In this document: positions 16,565-25,875 of the stretch, one piece after another
How the letters are laid out: each line of letters opens with the position of its first letter
How positions within the stretch are numbered: the stretch's first letter is position 1
Source of the DNA: Paeniglutamicibacter gangotriensis Lz1y
Lineage (GTDB): Bacteria; Actinomycetota; Actinomycetes; Actinomycetales; Micrococcaceae
Reading direction: 5' to 3'
Assembly (NCBI RefSeq): GCF_000348945.1
Contig: NZ_AOCK01000003.1
Span: 124,001-188,000, forward strand
DNA length: 64,000 nucleotides
Position numbers and translations under genes: made by a program
Notes under the pieces: generated by a model
Told to the model about the DNA's origin: nothing
The model's input: only the letters and a program-made list of their open reading frames with translations
Databases searched by the model: none

Positions 16565-17758
16565 TTAAACGGTGCGGCCTGCGAAGTCGCTGATGGCCTC
16601 TTCGTAGACCGTGACCATCAGTGCTGTCTGTCTGCTCTGCAAAAACGATGCGGAGTCAAAGGAATCGGTGTCCGGCCCCGAGCCGTCCTTGAGCTGGGCG
16701 ACGCACCGACCCAGCGCCTCGGCCAGCGCCTCGATCGAGTCCCCCTCGGTGAGCCAATAAGCTCCCTTCGGCAGGTCTTCGGCAATGCTGCTGTCACTGA
16801 GCAGCGATGGGGTCCCCAACGCCGCTGCCTCAAAGACCGTCATGCCCTGCGTTTCGAATCCTTGGGAGGTCTGCACCAAGGCGTCGGCACGCCGCAGTTC
16901 GGTGAGCATCTGCCGGTATGGAACCTTTCCGCGGATCAGCACCGTAGGGACGCCCATGGCTTTGGCCTTGGCTTCGGCCTTGGCGCGGTCGGCTCCGTCG
17001 CCGAAGACGTGGATCTCGGCGTCGATGTCGGCGATCGCCACAGCGTCAAGGAAAGGAAGTAGCCGCTTTTCGGCGCTGAAGCGGCCCACCCAGGCCAGCC
17101 TCGGGCGGGGGTTTGGTGCTGCTGCGGGTTGGGCAAGCAGCTCGACGGCGATGGCATCATCCATGCCGTTGGGCACCACCTCGACGTGGCCGAAGACGCC
17201 ACGGTCCTGCAGCAGGCGGGCGAAGTGGCTTGACGGTGCGGTCACCCGCTGGGCGTGCTTGGTGAATCGTGCCAGGTACGTCCAGGCGTTGGCCGCCGCT
17301 TTCTCCCCGGTGCGCAGGAACGCCTTCTGCGCCAGCCCGAATCCGCACTGCACGAGCCCGGGGCACGGCATGGTCGCGGCGATTCCCACGTCGAGGCGAT
17401 TGTGCATGGTGTGCACCACCGGTAGTTTGTGCTGTCTCGCGAAGCGGTATCCGATGATGGCCTGCCAGAAATCTGCCTGCACATGCACCACGTCCACGGG
17501 ACCACGGCGGGAGATGGCTTGGCCCAACGTCTTATCGCTGGCCCTGCCGGGGATGCACATCGAGTACTCCCCCGGGCCCAGCGGAATCGATGGCAGCTCG
17601 ATGATGGACGGGTCCTGGACATGCTTTCCGCGGTGCCGCGGGGAAACGATGGTGACCTGGTGGCCTGCCAGTTCGAGAAAGCGCCGTTGCAACCGCACGG
17701 AGGTCTGCATGCCTCCGAGGGTGTCGGGGTGTTGGTCGACGAAGATGACGCAATGCAT
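16565..17758 (-). CDS. GT4-family glycosyltransferase
   Basis: Cytoplasmic or peripheral GT-B glycosyltransferase of 397 aa. The N-terminal Rossmann half has DTLGGMQTS and the C-terminal nucleotide-sugar half has VGRFSAEKRLLPFLDA and TSQGFETQGMTVFEAAALG (the E-x7-E region of GT4). Start at MHCVIFVDQHP (17758), with AAAGGA about 12 nt upstream. A second GT4 gene follows beyond the tRNA. Such enzymes in this group make mannosylated lipids or wall glycans; the acceptor is not known. Confidence 0.87.
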   Translation of the reverse strand: MHCVIFVDQHPDTLGGMQTSVRLQRRFLELAGHQVTIVSPRHRGKHVQDPSIIELPSIPLGPGEYSMCIPGRASDKTLGQAISRRGPVDVVHVQADFWQAIIGYRFARQHKLPVVHTMHNRLDVGIAATMPCPGLVQCGFGLAQKAFLRTGEKAAANAWTYLARFTKHAQRVTAPSSHFARLLQDRGVFGHVEVVPNGMDDAIAVELLAQPAAAPNPRPRLAWVGRFSAEKRLLPFLDAVAIADIDAEIHVFGDGADRAKAEAKAKAMGVPTVLIRGKVPYRQMLTELRRADALVQTSQGFETQGMTVFEAAALGTPSLLSDSSIAEDLPKGAYWLTEGDSIEALAEALGRCVAQLKDGSGPDTDSFDSASFLQSRQTALMVTVYEEAISDFAGRTV

Positions 17759-17984
17759 GAACCGGCGGGGTCCTTTCAAAAGGTGCACTCAAGGTGAAAC
17801 GTTGCGGGCGAAATTCGGGCGGGCTCTTCGTGTCCGGAGCGATGTTCGCCGCCCCTTGAGCCTAATGGAACTCGCCGTCGTGGCGGGCAACGCTGATACC
17901 GGCACGCATCCTTCGTTTCGGTGAAAGCTCTTGCAGCGAAAACGCTCAGCATGACTACGCTCAGTGTTTTCCACAGAAACGAAA

Positions 17985-18029
17985 AACGGCCTAGTCAAAA
18001 ACCCTGCGGTGGGGTCAGACTAGGCCGTT
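17985..18029 (-). terminator. Terminator of tRNA-Met
   Basis: AACGGCCTAGTC (17985-17996) pairs perfectly with 18018-18029 and is followed on the minus strand by a T run. Confidence 0.8.
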
Positions 18030-18035
18030 CATGTG

Positions 18036-18109
18036 TAGGGCGAGTGGGGCTTGAACCCACGACAAAAGGATTATGAGTCCTCTGCTCTAACCAACTGAGC
18101 TACCGCCCC
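18036..18109 (-). tRNA. tRNA-Met (CAT)
   Basis: Cloverleaf of 74 nt with acceptor GGGGCGG, D arm AGCTCAGTTGGTTAGAGC, anticodon loop CTCATAA (CAT at 18073-18075) and T arm GTGGGTTCAAGCCCCAC. The overall sequence matches actinobacterial elongator tRNA-Met better than initiator; an Ile2 (lysidine) tRNA is the other CAT option. Confidence 0.93.
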
Positions 18110-18235
18110 AATCCGGACTGACACGCGATCCTTTCGTCGACAGACGGTGATCTGCGAATCATCCCCAGCCATCCTAATGGATTCACGGCCGTGATTTCAT
18201 CTTCCTGCACCGATTCGTCCACCTCGGATAGTGAA

Positions 18236-19423
18236 TCAGGGCAGGAAGTCCTCGGCCCCGGCACCCCGGTAGATCGCTTCGAAGGTATCCATGGTCTTGC
18301 TATGGCTGTGCAAGGAAGCCTTCTCGTGTCCGGCCTTGCCCATCAATGCCCGGTCTTCCGGTCCCAGAGCAAGGATCGCGTCGAGTTTTTCGGCCAAGTC
18401 GTTGCGGTCACCTGGCTCAAAGAGATAGCCATTGATCCCATTGTCGACCAGGTGCGGCAACGCCATGGCGTTAGCCAGCACCACGGGCTTCGAAGCCGAC
18501 AGCGCCTCCAAGGTCACCAGCGATTGGAGCTCCGCGGTGCCCGGCTGGCAAAATACGTCGCACCTGAGGTAGGCGGTGCGCAGCTCCTCGTCATCGACAT
18601 GCCCGAGGAAGCGCACGCGATCCGCGAGCCCGCTTTCACGAGCCAGCTTTTCCAACGGTTCGCGCTGTTCCCCGCCACCGATGACCTCTAGGTGTGCATC
18701 AGGAACAGTCTTCATCAGGGCCAGGGCATCGATGATTTCGTTGACGTTCTTTTCCACCGCGAGCCTGCCGACAAACAAGATCGTGGGGAACGGGTTCCGC
18801 CCGATCTTCTCGGTGGCCCCGCGTTCGTAATGGCTGGAGTCGATTCCGTTTGACAGCGGCAGGACCGTGGATAGCCGGGCATAACGACTCATGGCGCGGG
18901 CGGCCAGCGGAGTCGGGGTTGTCACCACGTTTGCCTTGCCCATGATCTTGCCCATGTCGCGCCAGGAGTTGCGGGCAACGATACGTTTGAACCACTGGGG
19001 GAAGGGCAAGAACGGGTCCAGGTTCTCCGGCATGAAGTGGTTGGTGGCCACCGTCCGGATGCCTCGTTTGTTCGCGAAGGCCAGGGCCCCTTGGCCGATC
19101 ATGTAATGGCACTGAGCGTGAACCACATCCGGCTGAATCGTATTCAGCAGCTCCTTGATCTCCGTGTTGATTTCCCAGGGGAAACAGATCCTGAAGTATT
19201 CATGGGTGGGAACCGCATGCGACCGCAACCGGTGGACGGTTGCCTCGGGCCGAATCTCGGTGATCGTCGGCCCTTTGTCGGGCCGGGTGGCCATGATGTG
19301 GACTTCGTGTCCGCGTTCGCTCATGGCGGTCGCCAGCCGGTGGCAAAACACAGCTGCACCATTTACGTCCGGCGGGTAAGTGTCCGCCGCAATCACGATT
19401 TTCAGTGGTTTTTCGCCCGTCAC
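18236..19423 (-). CDS. GT4-family glycosyltransferase
   Basis: Glycosyltransferase of 395 aa of the GT-B/GT4 type. It shows DTYPPDVNGAAVFCHRLA, HAQCHYMIGQGA, FVGRLAVEKNVNEIIDAL and the donor-binding PGTAELQSLVTLEALSASKP. This resembles sugar transferases acting on diacylglycerol or phosphatidylinositol, and a CDP-alcohol phosphatidyltransferase and a DMT transporter lie just upstream. A role in glycolipid synthesis is plausible (inference). Start GTG at 19423, with AGGAG about 11 nt upstream. Confidence 0.87.
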   Translation of the reverse strand: MTGEKPLKIVIAADTYPPDVNGAAVFCHRLATAMSERGHEVHIMATRPDKGPTITEIRPEATVHRLRSHAVPTHEYFRICFPWEINTEIKELLNTIQPDVVHAQCHYMIGQGALAFANKRGIRTVATNHFMPENLDPFLPFPQWFKRIVARNSWRDMGKIMGKANVVTTPTPLAARAMSRYARLSTVLPLSNGIDSSHYERGATEKIGRNPFPTILFVGRLAVEKNVNEIIDALALMKTVPDAHLEVIGGGEQREPLEKLARESGLADRVRFLGHVDDEELRTAYLRCDVFCQPGTAELQSLVTLEALSASKPVVLANAMALPHLVDNGINGYLFEPGDRNDLAEKLDAILALGPEDRALMGKAGHEKASLHSHSKTMDTFEAIYRGAGAEDFLP

Positions 19424-19515
19424 AGGGTGTATTCACTCCTCGACATGACCACTATGCGGGGCCACGGTTGTCGTTTCATTGTCTTGATTGGCACGTCACA
19501 GGTTATGTGGAGCAT

Positions 19516-20427
19516 CTATCTGCCCTCGACGAGCTTGGCTCGACGCTTGGCATCTGCCTTGCGTTCCAGGACGTCGGGGTGATGCCGTGACAAGGCGATC
19601 ACTCCCACGATAGCAATGCAACCTGCACCCACGAGGCTCATCGCCATGGCGGGTTGGACGTTGCGATCTAGTTCACCAAAAATTGCGATGCCGATCGTAA
19701 TCCCCACGATCGGGTCAATGACCGTCAATCCGGCAATCACCAGGTCCGGTGGGCCCTTTGAATAGGCGTTCTGCACGAAGTAGGAACCGAGCAGCCCGGC
19801 CACTATCACTGCCAGCACCGAGTACCAGGAGACGTTACCGAGGAATCGGCCGTTGGCATCAAGCAGCGCCACCGAGATCGTGCGGACCAGCACCGCCACG
19901 AATCCGAAGAGCACACCTGCGCCTAGGATACAGAAGAACGCCCCCAGCCGGTGGCCTAACAACACCACGGAGCCACCGAAGATGACTACGACAACGGCAA
20001 GGATCAGGATGGTGAACAGTTCCTGGCCACGGGTGATCGCATGTTCGTCGGCGCTGACCTGGATCGCCAGCAGGACAAAGGCGGCGCTACCGACCATGCA
20101 GGCGGTGATGGCCAGGATCGTGGGCCTGTTCATCTTGATGTGGTGTTCGCGTGCGTTGACCACAGTGGTGATCACCAGGGCAATCGCACCTATGGGTTGC
20201 ACCACGGTCAGGGGTGCACTAGCCAACGCAAAGACGTTCAGGGTCATCCCCATGCCCAGCAGTACCAACCCGAACACCCATCGGGGAGAGCGCAACAGGC
20301 GCAGCAGCCCCATCCCGGTAACGCTCAGTCCACCGGCGCTGGCGCGCACCGCAGTGGACTGTCGTTGCGTGCCGAAGGCCAGGAAGAAGGCCCCGGCGAT
20401 CGCGGCTGAAACCGCTAGCCAGACCAT
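19516..20427 (-). CDS. DMT-superfamily transporter
   Basis: Integral membrane protein of 303 aa with about nine to ten TM helices, arranged as two homologous halves. PLTVVQPIGAIALVITTVVN and TVIDPIVGITIGIAIFGE are typical of DMT/EamA-like (NIPA-related) carriers. A basic C-terminal tail ends the protein. The start overlaps the phosphatidyltransferase gene by 13 bases, so they are coupled. Substrate unknown. Confidence 0.82.
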   Translation of the reverse strand: MVWLAVSAAIAGAFFLAFGTQRQSTAVRASAGGLSVTGMGLLRLLRSPRWVFGLVLLGMGMTLNVFALASAPLTVVQPIGAIALVITTVVNAREHHIKMNRPTILAITACMVGSAAFVLLAIQVSADEHAITRGQELFTILILAVVVVIFGGSVVLLGHRLGAFFCILGAGVLFGFVAVLVRTISVALLDANGRFLGNVSWYSVLAVIVAGLLGSYFVQNAYSKGPPDLVIAGLTVIDPIVGITIGIAIFGELDRNVQPAMAMSLVGAGCIAIVGVIALSRHHPDVLERKADAKRRAKLVEGR

Positions 20428-21035
20428 TCACTACCCGACTTTAGGGCGCGTGACTTGCGATGCGCTTGCACGAAGTATTGAACGGCCGCCACCACGTGCA
20501 GCACGCAGGCCAGTGCGAGGGCCCACGTCGAGATGTCCCCCAGGACCGTCCCCTTGCCCCAGTCGGTGTTGCCCAACAAAAGCAACGGGGTGCCCACCAA
20601 CAGCAGTGCAGTACGGACCTTGCCCAGCGTGCTGACCCGGAGATTGGGGTTGCCATGGAAAAGCACCAGGGCGTTGGTGATCAAAATGATATCCGGGATC
20701 ACGATCGAAAATACCAGCCAGGCCGGGGCAATCTTTGTGGCCACGAACGTCGTAGCAATGACGATCAGCGCGACCCGGTCGGCCACCGGATCCAACCATT
20801 TCCCAACTGTGGAGATCTGGTCAAGACGTCGGGCAGCGTAACCATCGATCCAGTCCGAGGAGCCCAGGACCGCCAAGGTCAGTGTGGCCCACCCATAGTG
20901 CGTGCTCAGGGTCTGCCAGACGAACAACGGCACCAGCAGGAACCGCACCATGGTGATCAGGTTCGGGACGGTCCAAAAGGTGGTGAGCAAGCGGTACTCG
21001 AAATTGTCGCGTGTTCCTGCTCCAATGATGCGCAT
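20415..21035 (-). CDS. CDP-alcohol phosphatidyltransferase
   Basis: Membrane enzyme of 206 aa with the full CDP-alcohol signature D61-W-I-D64-G65-Y-A-A68-R69, G78, D82 and D86 (DPVADR). It joins a CDP-linked lipid (CDP-DAG made by CdsA) to an alcohol such as glycerol phosphate; PgsA-like function is the closest guess. About five TM helices. Probably co-transcribed with the DMT transporter, and the GT4 gene follows further downstream. Confidence 0.9.
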   Translation of the reverse strand: MRIIGAGTRDNFEYRLLTTFWTVPNLITMVRFLLVPLFVWQTLSTHYGWATLTLAVLGSSDWIDGYAARRLDQISTVGKWLDPVADRVALIVIATTFVATKIAPAWLVFSIVIPDIILITNALVLFHGNPNLRVSTLGKVRTALLLVGTPLLLLGNTDWGKGTVLGDISTWALALACVLHVVAAVQYFVQAHRKSRALKSGSEWSG

Positions 21036-21191
21036 GCTCGCCTCCTAGATGTTTTGGGTTGGTTGGTTGATTGGGCCGAGGTGCCGAGGGTGGCTTTTCG
21101 ATGAGTGGTTCCGGCCCGCCCGGGGTATATCGGGCGGCGGCCACAATATTGCAGGAGGCGGTGCGGCCGGTGCCCAGTGGGCTGTGGCCGA

Positions 21192-22064
21192 CTATTTGCG
21201 CAACAGTTTGCGCAGAAAGACGAAGAACATGGTCACGGAACCGGCCATGATCGCCAGCGGCTGCCAGCGTTCGCGCAAGGCTTCCTTACTGTTCTCTCCT
21301 TCGAATCCGCTGCGCGAAGCAAGCTTGTCGGTTGCCCGGTCGACACGTGCAGCGACCTTTTCTGCGGCTGTGTCGGCCATGTGGCGGGCTTGGCCGGCGG
21401 TCTTGGTCACTGCCTCGCCCGCGGATTTGCTGGCGTCCGCGATTTTCTCTCCCAGGTGCAGCGGCGCTTCGAGCTTTTGTCCCAGTCCGTCGCGGTGCCA
21501 GGCGATCTCTTCACGGCGCTCACGCGTGCGAATGATCAGTTCGTTGTGGCTTGGCTTTGCGGCCTTGGGCTTGGTGTCTTCGTCGTCCGTGTCCTTCTCC
21601 TTGTCCTTCTTCGAAGGCTTGGGCTGGTCGAGGGTCGATACGTCGAAGGCGCTACCATCCTTGACCACACCAAGATCGTGTCGAATACCCCGAATGGCCT
21701 CCTCAGGAACCAGTGGCATAGCCTTCTTGATCTTGAAGAACGCAACGGCGGCGAGGATCAGTGCGAGCACCAGAAAGCCTGCGGCAACCAGAAGCGCCGA
21801 CAGCCAGGGGGAGATAACGGTTCCGATGCCCATGATCAAGGCGACGATGAGGGCAACGAGCATGAAAGTGAGCAGCACCAGGGCAAGAATTCCTGCGCCT
21901 GCGGCTACACCAACGTTGACTCCCTTCGATTTCAGGGTGTTGGCTGCGATACGTGCTTCATCGGCAACTTGTTCAGGGATAAGGCGTGCAAGTCCGCTGA
22001 CTTGTCCCTTTATAGTTCTTGGCACTGATTGGTATTCGTTACCAGTGGATTGTGATCCAGACAT
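21192..22064 (-). CDS. Phage_holin_3_6 / DUF3618 fusion membrane protein
   Basis: Protein of 290 aa. The N-terminal part (about 15-120) is the actinobacterial holin-superfamily (DUF1469-like) domain with two TM helices. A highly charged linker (K/D/E-rich, about 140-170) follows, then a DUF3618-like segment (HNELIIRTRERREEIAWHRD), an amphipathic Ala/Lys-rich region and a last TM helix near residue 270. These domains are usually encoded by two adjacent genes. Membrane role unknown; the holin name reflects similarity only. Confidence 0.78.
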   Translation of the reverse strand: MSGSQSTGNEYQSVPRTIKGQVSGLARLIPEQVADEARIAANTLKSKGVNVGVAAGAGILALVLLTFMLVALIVALIMGIGTVISPWLSALLVAAGFLVLALILAAVAFFKIKKAMPLVPEEAIRGIRHDLGVVKDGSAFDVSTLDQPKPSKKDKEKDTDDEDTKPKAAKPSHNELIIRTRERREEIAWHRDGLGQKLEAPLHLGEKIADASKSAGEAVTKTAGQARHMADTAAEKVAARVDRATDKLASRSGFEGENSKEALRERWQPLAIMAGSVTMFFVFLRKLLRK

Positions 22065-22185
22065 GCTGTCTCCATTTCATGCGGCCTCGGCCCGGCACGC
22101 TCACCCCAAAACTATCACCCGGACGTGATTAAAAGCCTCAACCTCAAGAGGTACACCTACGGTATGAGTCCACCAAGATACAAGA

Positions 22186-22217
22186 GAACCCCGCACTCCG
22201 AAAGGAATGCGGGGTTC
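22186..22217 (-). terminator. Terminator of tRNA-Asn copy 1
   Basis: GAACCCCGCA (22186-22195) pairs with TGCGGGGTTC (22208-22217), with further inner pairs. Confidence 0.75.
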
Positions 22218-22226
22218 TTGATTATG

Positions 22227-22299
22227 CTCCCCCGAATGGACTTGAACCAGTAACCTTCCGATTAACAGTCGGACGCTCTGCCAATTGAGCTACGGGGGA
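22227..22299 (-). tRNA. tRNA-Asn (GTT), copy 1
   Basis: Cloverleaf of 73 nt: acceptor TCCCCCG/CGGGGGA with discriminator G, D arm GCTCAATTGGCAGAGC, anticodon GTT in ACTGTTAAT. The T stem ACTGG/CCATT has one C-T mismatch (positions 50-64). Identical to the copy at 25738-25810. Confidence 0.95.
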
Positions 22300-22395
22300 A
22301 TGAAGCGAGTTATACGTTACCAGAGGCCCAAATGGATCCCAAATCCCACACCCGCTTTTCCCGGTGTGGCATTTGACACCCCAGGACCTGCTGGA

Positions 22396-24078
22396 TCACC
22401 GCGCGCGTTGCACCCGGGTTTCATCCCAGACCGGCTCGTCAGATTCGTAGACCTTGCCACTGGAACCAAACACCAGGAACCTGTCAAAGGACCGCGCGAA
22501 CCAGCGGTCGTGGGTTACGGCAAGTACCGTTCCCTCGAATGTTTCAATGGCCTTTTCCAAGGCCTCGCCCGAGTGCAGATCGAGGTTATCAGTGGGCTCG
22601 TCGAGCAGCAGCAGCGTCGCTCCGGAGAGCTGCAGAAGCAGGATCTGGAACCGTGCCTGTTGGCCACCGGAAAGCGAGTCGTATTTCTGCTCGGCCTGGC
22701 CTGCCAGTCCGTAGCCGTCCAAGGCTCCCGAGGCCGCTTCACGTGCCATGCCGGAACGGTGTTCGTCACCGCGATGCAGGATCGTCAGCAAGGTCCTGCC
22801 CATGAGGTCCGGTCGGCTGTGGGTCTGGGCGAAGAAGCCAGGCCGGATCCGTGCGCCAAGTTTGACGGTGCCGTTGTGCGGGACCTCGGCGATCTCGAAG
22901 TCGGCGACCGGCAAGTGTTCACGTTCGGGGTCGGTGCCGCCCGACGCCAGCAGCCGTAGGAAGTGGGACTTGCCCGAACCATTCGAGCCGAGGATCGCCA
23001 CGCGGTCGCCAAACCAGATTTCGTTACTGAATGGCTTCATCAGCCCGGTCAGCTCGAGCTTCTCGGCGACGATGGCACGCTTGGCGGTGCGTCCTCCCTT
23101 GAGTCGCATGTTCACGTTTTGTTCCAGCGGGATGGCTTGGGGCGGCCCGGCTTCGAGGAACTTTGCCAGGCGTGTTTGGGCCGCGTGGTAGCGGTTGGCC
23201 ATGTCGGAACGGAAGGCCGCCTTGTTCTTGTACATGTTCACCAGCTCCTTGAGCTTGGCGTGTTCCTCGTCCCAGCGCTTGCGCAGCTCCTCGAAGCGCT
23301 CATTGCGTTCGCGGCGGGCCTCGACGTAGGAACCGAACGAGCCACCATGGACCCACGCGGTAGCCCCGGAATGCCCCGGCTCCAACGTGACGATCCGGCT
23401 TGCGGCATTGTTGAGCAGTTCGCGGTCGTGGCTGATGAACAGGACCGTCTTGGGTGATTCGTTCAGCGTTGCTTCCAACCAGCGCTTGCCGGGGACGTCG
23501 AGGTAGTTATCGGGCTCATCAAGCAGCAGTAGCTCGTTCGGCCCCTCGAAGAGTGCTTCGAGCACCAGACGTTTCTGTTCGCCGCCGGAGAGCGTGGAGG
23601 CAAGCCGGTGGGAGGCCCGCTCGAACGACACCCCGAGGGCTGCCGTGCAGACCTTGTCCCACACGGTTTCCAGTTCGTATCCTCCAACATCCCCCCAGTC
23701 GATGATGGCCTGCGCGTAGCGCATCTGAACCTTTTCATCCTCCGACTCCATCATCAGGAGCTCGGTTTCATCTACGGCCTTCGCCGCGGCGACGATGTCG
23801 GCCGATGCGGTGGAGACCAGCAAGTCACGCACCGTGGATTCGTCCCGGACCTGGCCCACGAACTGGCGCATGATGCCCATGCCTCCGGAACGGCTGATCG
23901 CGCCTTCATCGGCCTTGATGTCGCCGGCGATGATCCTGAACAGCGTCGTCTTTCCGGCGCCATTGGGGCCGATCAGTGCGGTTTTGCTGCCGCTGGTCAC
24001 CTTGAAGGTGACACCGCCGAGCAATTGGGTTCCGTCGGAGAGGAAGTAATGGATGTCGGATACGTCGATGTGAGCCAC
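22396..24078 (-). CDS. ABC-F family ATPase
   Basis: Soluble protein of 560 aa with two ABC domains and no TM segments. Domain 1: GPNGAGKTT, LSGGEQKR, LLLLDEPDNYLD. Domain 2: GSNGSGKSH, LSGGQQAR, LLLLDEPTDNLD. The linker between them (about 245-330) is charged and helical, as in ribosome-binding ABC-F factors that relieve stalling or protect against antibiotics; housekeeping (Uup/EttA-like) and resistance roles cannot be told apart here. Start GTG at 24078 (VAHIDVSDIHY). Confidence 0.93.
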   Translation of the reverse strand: MAHIDVSDIHYFLSDGTQLLGGVTFKVTSGSKTALIGPNGAGKTTLFRIIAGDIKADEGAISRSGGMGIMRQFVGQVRDESTVRDLLVSTASADIVAAAKAVDETELLMMESEDEKVQMRYAQAIIDWGDVGGYELETVWDKVCTAALGVSFERASHRLASTLSGGEQKRLVLEALFEGPNELLLLDEPDNYLDVPGKRWLEATLNESPKTVLFISHDRELLNNAASRIVTLEPGHSGATAWVHGGSFGSYVEARRERNERFEELRKRWDEEHAKLKELVNMYKNKAAFRSDMANRYHAAQTRLAKFLEAGPPQAIPLEQNVNMRLKGGRTAKRAIVAEKLELTGLMKPFSNEIWFGDRVAILGSNGSGKSHFLRLLASGGTDPEREHLPVADFEIAEVPHNGTVKLGARIRPGFFAQTHSRPDLMGRTLLTILHRGDEHRSGMAREAASGALDGYGLAGQAEQKYDSLSGGQQARFQILLLQLSGATLLLLDEPTDNLDLHSGEALEKAIETFEGTVLAVTHDRWFARSFDRFLVFGSSGKVYESDEPVWDETRVQRAR

Positions 24079-24205
24079 CGTTACATCCTACTGATCCGGG
24101 GACCTGCCTGTCGCCGGGCAGCAGGTACGTGCCTGTAGCGCGCGGAACTGCGGGAGGCCCGGCCACGAGCCTTCACGGGGCCAGCCCAACGCGCAGTGCC
24201 GCCGA

Positions 24206-25666
24206 TCATGAGCGGGCGACGGGGCCGATCACCAGCAGCCGTCCCTCGCGCACCCAATGGTCCCCGGTGTCCCGGTGCTCTGCAGCGGTGGCAAAACGGT
24301 AGTGGTAAGTCAGCACCCGGATGAAGCGCGGCGCCCGACCGGAGAACGGATCACGGCCCAACAAGGCCAAGGTCCGGGCATCGGCCTGCAGGAGCCTATC
24401 CAGCAATGTGTGAAACCAACGCTGGTGGATCGAGCCCAACGGCAGGAACCACATCATCCAGTCCAGACGCAGGTGATAGGGCGCGAATTGGCGCGGGCGA
24501 CTGGACACGTCCCCAGGTTTTCCCTTGAACCCATATTCATGCCAGGCTGCCGAGTTCGGCGAAGTATCTTCGGTCCCCTCGATGACGATCTCAATGCGCA
24601 CCCGGGTGACCGAACCAAAAGCTCCGTAGGCGTTGCCCAATTGCCACCGGTTGAACGACGCGTTCATGCGCTGGCGGGAGGAAAATAAGTTGCGCAGCGC
24701 CGGAAGGGAAAGCACCACCAACAGCAGTGTTGCTGCCAGCACCAGCATGGTCCACCAAATCGGTGTCGCAGGCTGCGGACCCGATTCCTGCGGCGACCGG
24801 CCGAAAATCTGCCACAACACCGGGTCACTAATCCGGGCGCAAGCCAGCACGATGGTGAGCCAGTTCAGCCACGCGAAGTTGCCGGTCAATACCAACCACA
24901 ACTGTGTGACCATGATGATACCTGCAGCGACTGTTGCGAAAGGTTGAGGCGCAAAAAGCAGGAACGGGATCGCCAACTGGGCAGCGTGGTTTCCCGCGGC
25001 TTCGCAGCGATGCCACCAGTTCGGAGCCAGATGGGCCGTCCTGCTGAATGGACCGGGCATCGGCTGGGTTTGGTGGTGGAAATACATGGCGGTGAGGTTT
25101 CGCCACGCCGGGTCCCCGCGCCATTTGATCATGCCGGCACCGAATTCCACGCGAAATACCAGCCAGGCGACCAGCAGCAAGATCGGCACGGGAGGCGGAA
25201 CCTGCCGGGAGCCAAGCAGGCCCACGGTGAAGCCCGCCTCCAGCAGCAGCATCTCCCAGCCAAAACCGTAGAACACCTGTCCCACATTCACGATCGACAT
25301 GTACAGGCCCCACAGGGCCAGGAATGCAACCAGCACCAGCCACGGTGGGCCGGCCTGTGGAAGTCCTGCCACCAGCAGCGAGGAGATGACCAGACCGGCG
25401 GCACATACGGCCACCAGTTTCCGGTCTGAATAGCCGACGTGGCTGAACAACGAGGGGCCTCGTGCACCTGCCCCGTCCAACAGCTGGGGCACGGGTAGCA
25501 ATCCGTGTTCGCCGGCCAGGGCCCTGAACTGGTTCAGGGTGGAGATGAAGGCAACTAGGTAGATTGCCGCGACCCCGCGTTGCAGGATTTCACGGGCCGT
25601 GTAGTAGTCGTGGGCCACCAGCCATTCCATGGGCCCAGCGTAGATCCGGCGGGCCGTCTCGGCCAT
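24206..25666 (-). CDS. Lipase maturation factor (LMF1-like) family membrane protein
   Basis: Protein of 486 aa with about eight to ten TM helices and a C-terminal globular part. The LMF core is clear: EILQRGVAAIYLVAF, FRVEFGAGMIKWRGDPAW and HHQTQPMPGP, with WFLPLGS late. In animals LMF1 helps fold secreted lipases; the bacterial role is not established. An inner ATG at 25630 (MEWLVAHDYY) gives a more usual N-terminus and may be the true start. The two tRNA-Asn genes flank this gene together with the ABC-F gene. Confidence 0.85.
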   Translation of the reverse strand: MAETARRIYAGPMEWLVAHDYYTAREILQRGVAAIYLVAFISTLNQFRALAGEHGLLPVPQLLDGAGARGPSLFSHVGYSDRKLVAVCAAGLVISSLLVAGLPQAGPPWLVLVAFLALWGLYMSIVNVGQVFYGFGWEMLLLEAGFTVGLLGSRQVPPPVPILLLVAWLVFRVEFGAGMIKWRGDPAWRNLTAMYFHHQTQPMPGPFSRTAHLAPNWWHRCEAAGNHAAQLAIPFLLFAPQPFATVAAGIIMVTQLWLVLTGNFAWLNWLTIVLACARISDPVLWQIFGRSPQESGPQPATPIWWTMLVLAATLLLVVLSLPALRNLFSSRQRMNASFNRWQLGNAYGAFGSVTRVRIEIVIEGTEDTSPNSAAWHEYGFKGKPGDVSSRPRQFAPYHLRLDWMMWFLPLGSIHQRWFHTLLDRLLQADARTLALLGRDPFSGRAPRFIRVLTYHYRFATAAEHRDTGDHWVREGRLLVIGPVARS

Positions 25667-25698
25667 CCCTGCGGCTTACGGAATAGGTGTTAAATGAC

Positions 25699-25728
25699 GG
25701 AATCCCGGACCTCACGGTCCGGGATTCC
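25699..25728 (-). terminator. Terminator of tRNA-Asn copy 2
   Basis: Perfect 13-bp stem GGAATCCCGGACC with a TCAC loop, immediately after the tRNA on the minus strand. Confidence 0.8.
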
Positions 25729-25737
25729 CCGTTCTGG

Positions 25738-25810
25738 CTCCCCCGAATGGACTTGAACCAGTAACCTTCCGATTAACAGTCGGACGCTCTGCCAATTGAG
25801 CTACGGGGGA
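25738..25810 (-). tRNA. tRNA-Asn (GTT), copy 2
   Basis: Same 73-nt sequence as copy 1, including the T-stem mismatch. Anticodon GTT. Confidence 0.95.
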
Positions 25811-25875
25811 AGGCAACGGGTAATACTTTACACAACGTCTATGGAAAACAAAAATCGTTCCTTGACGCGTGAAAA

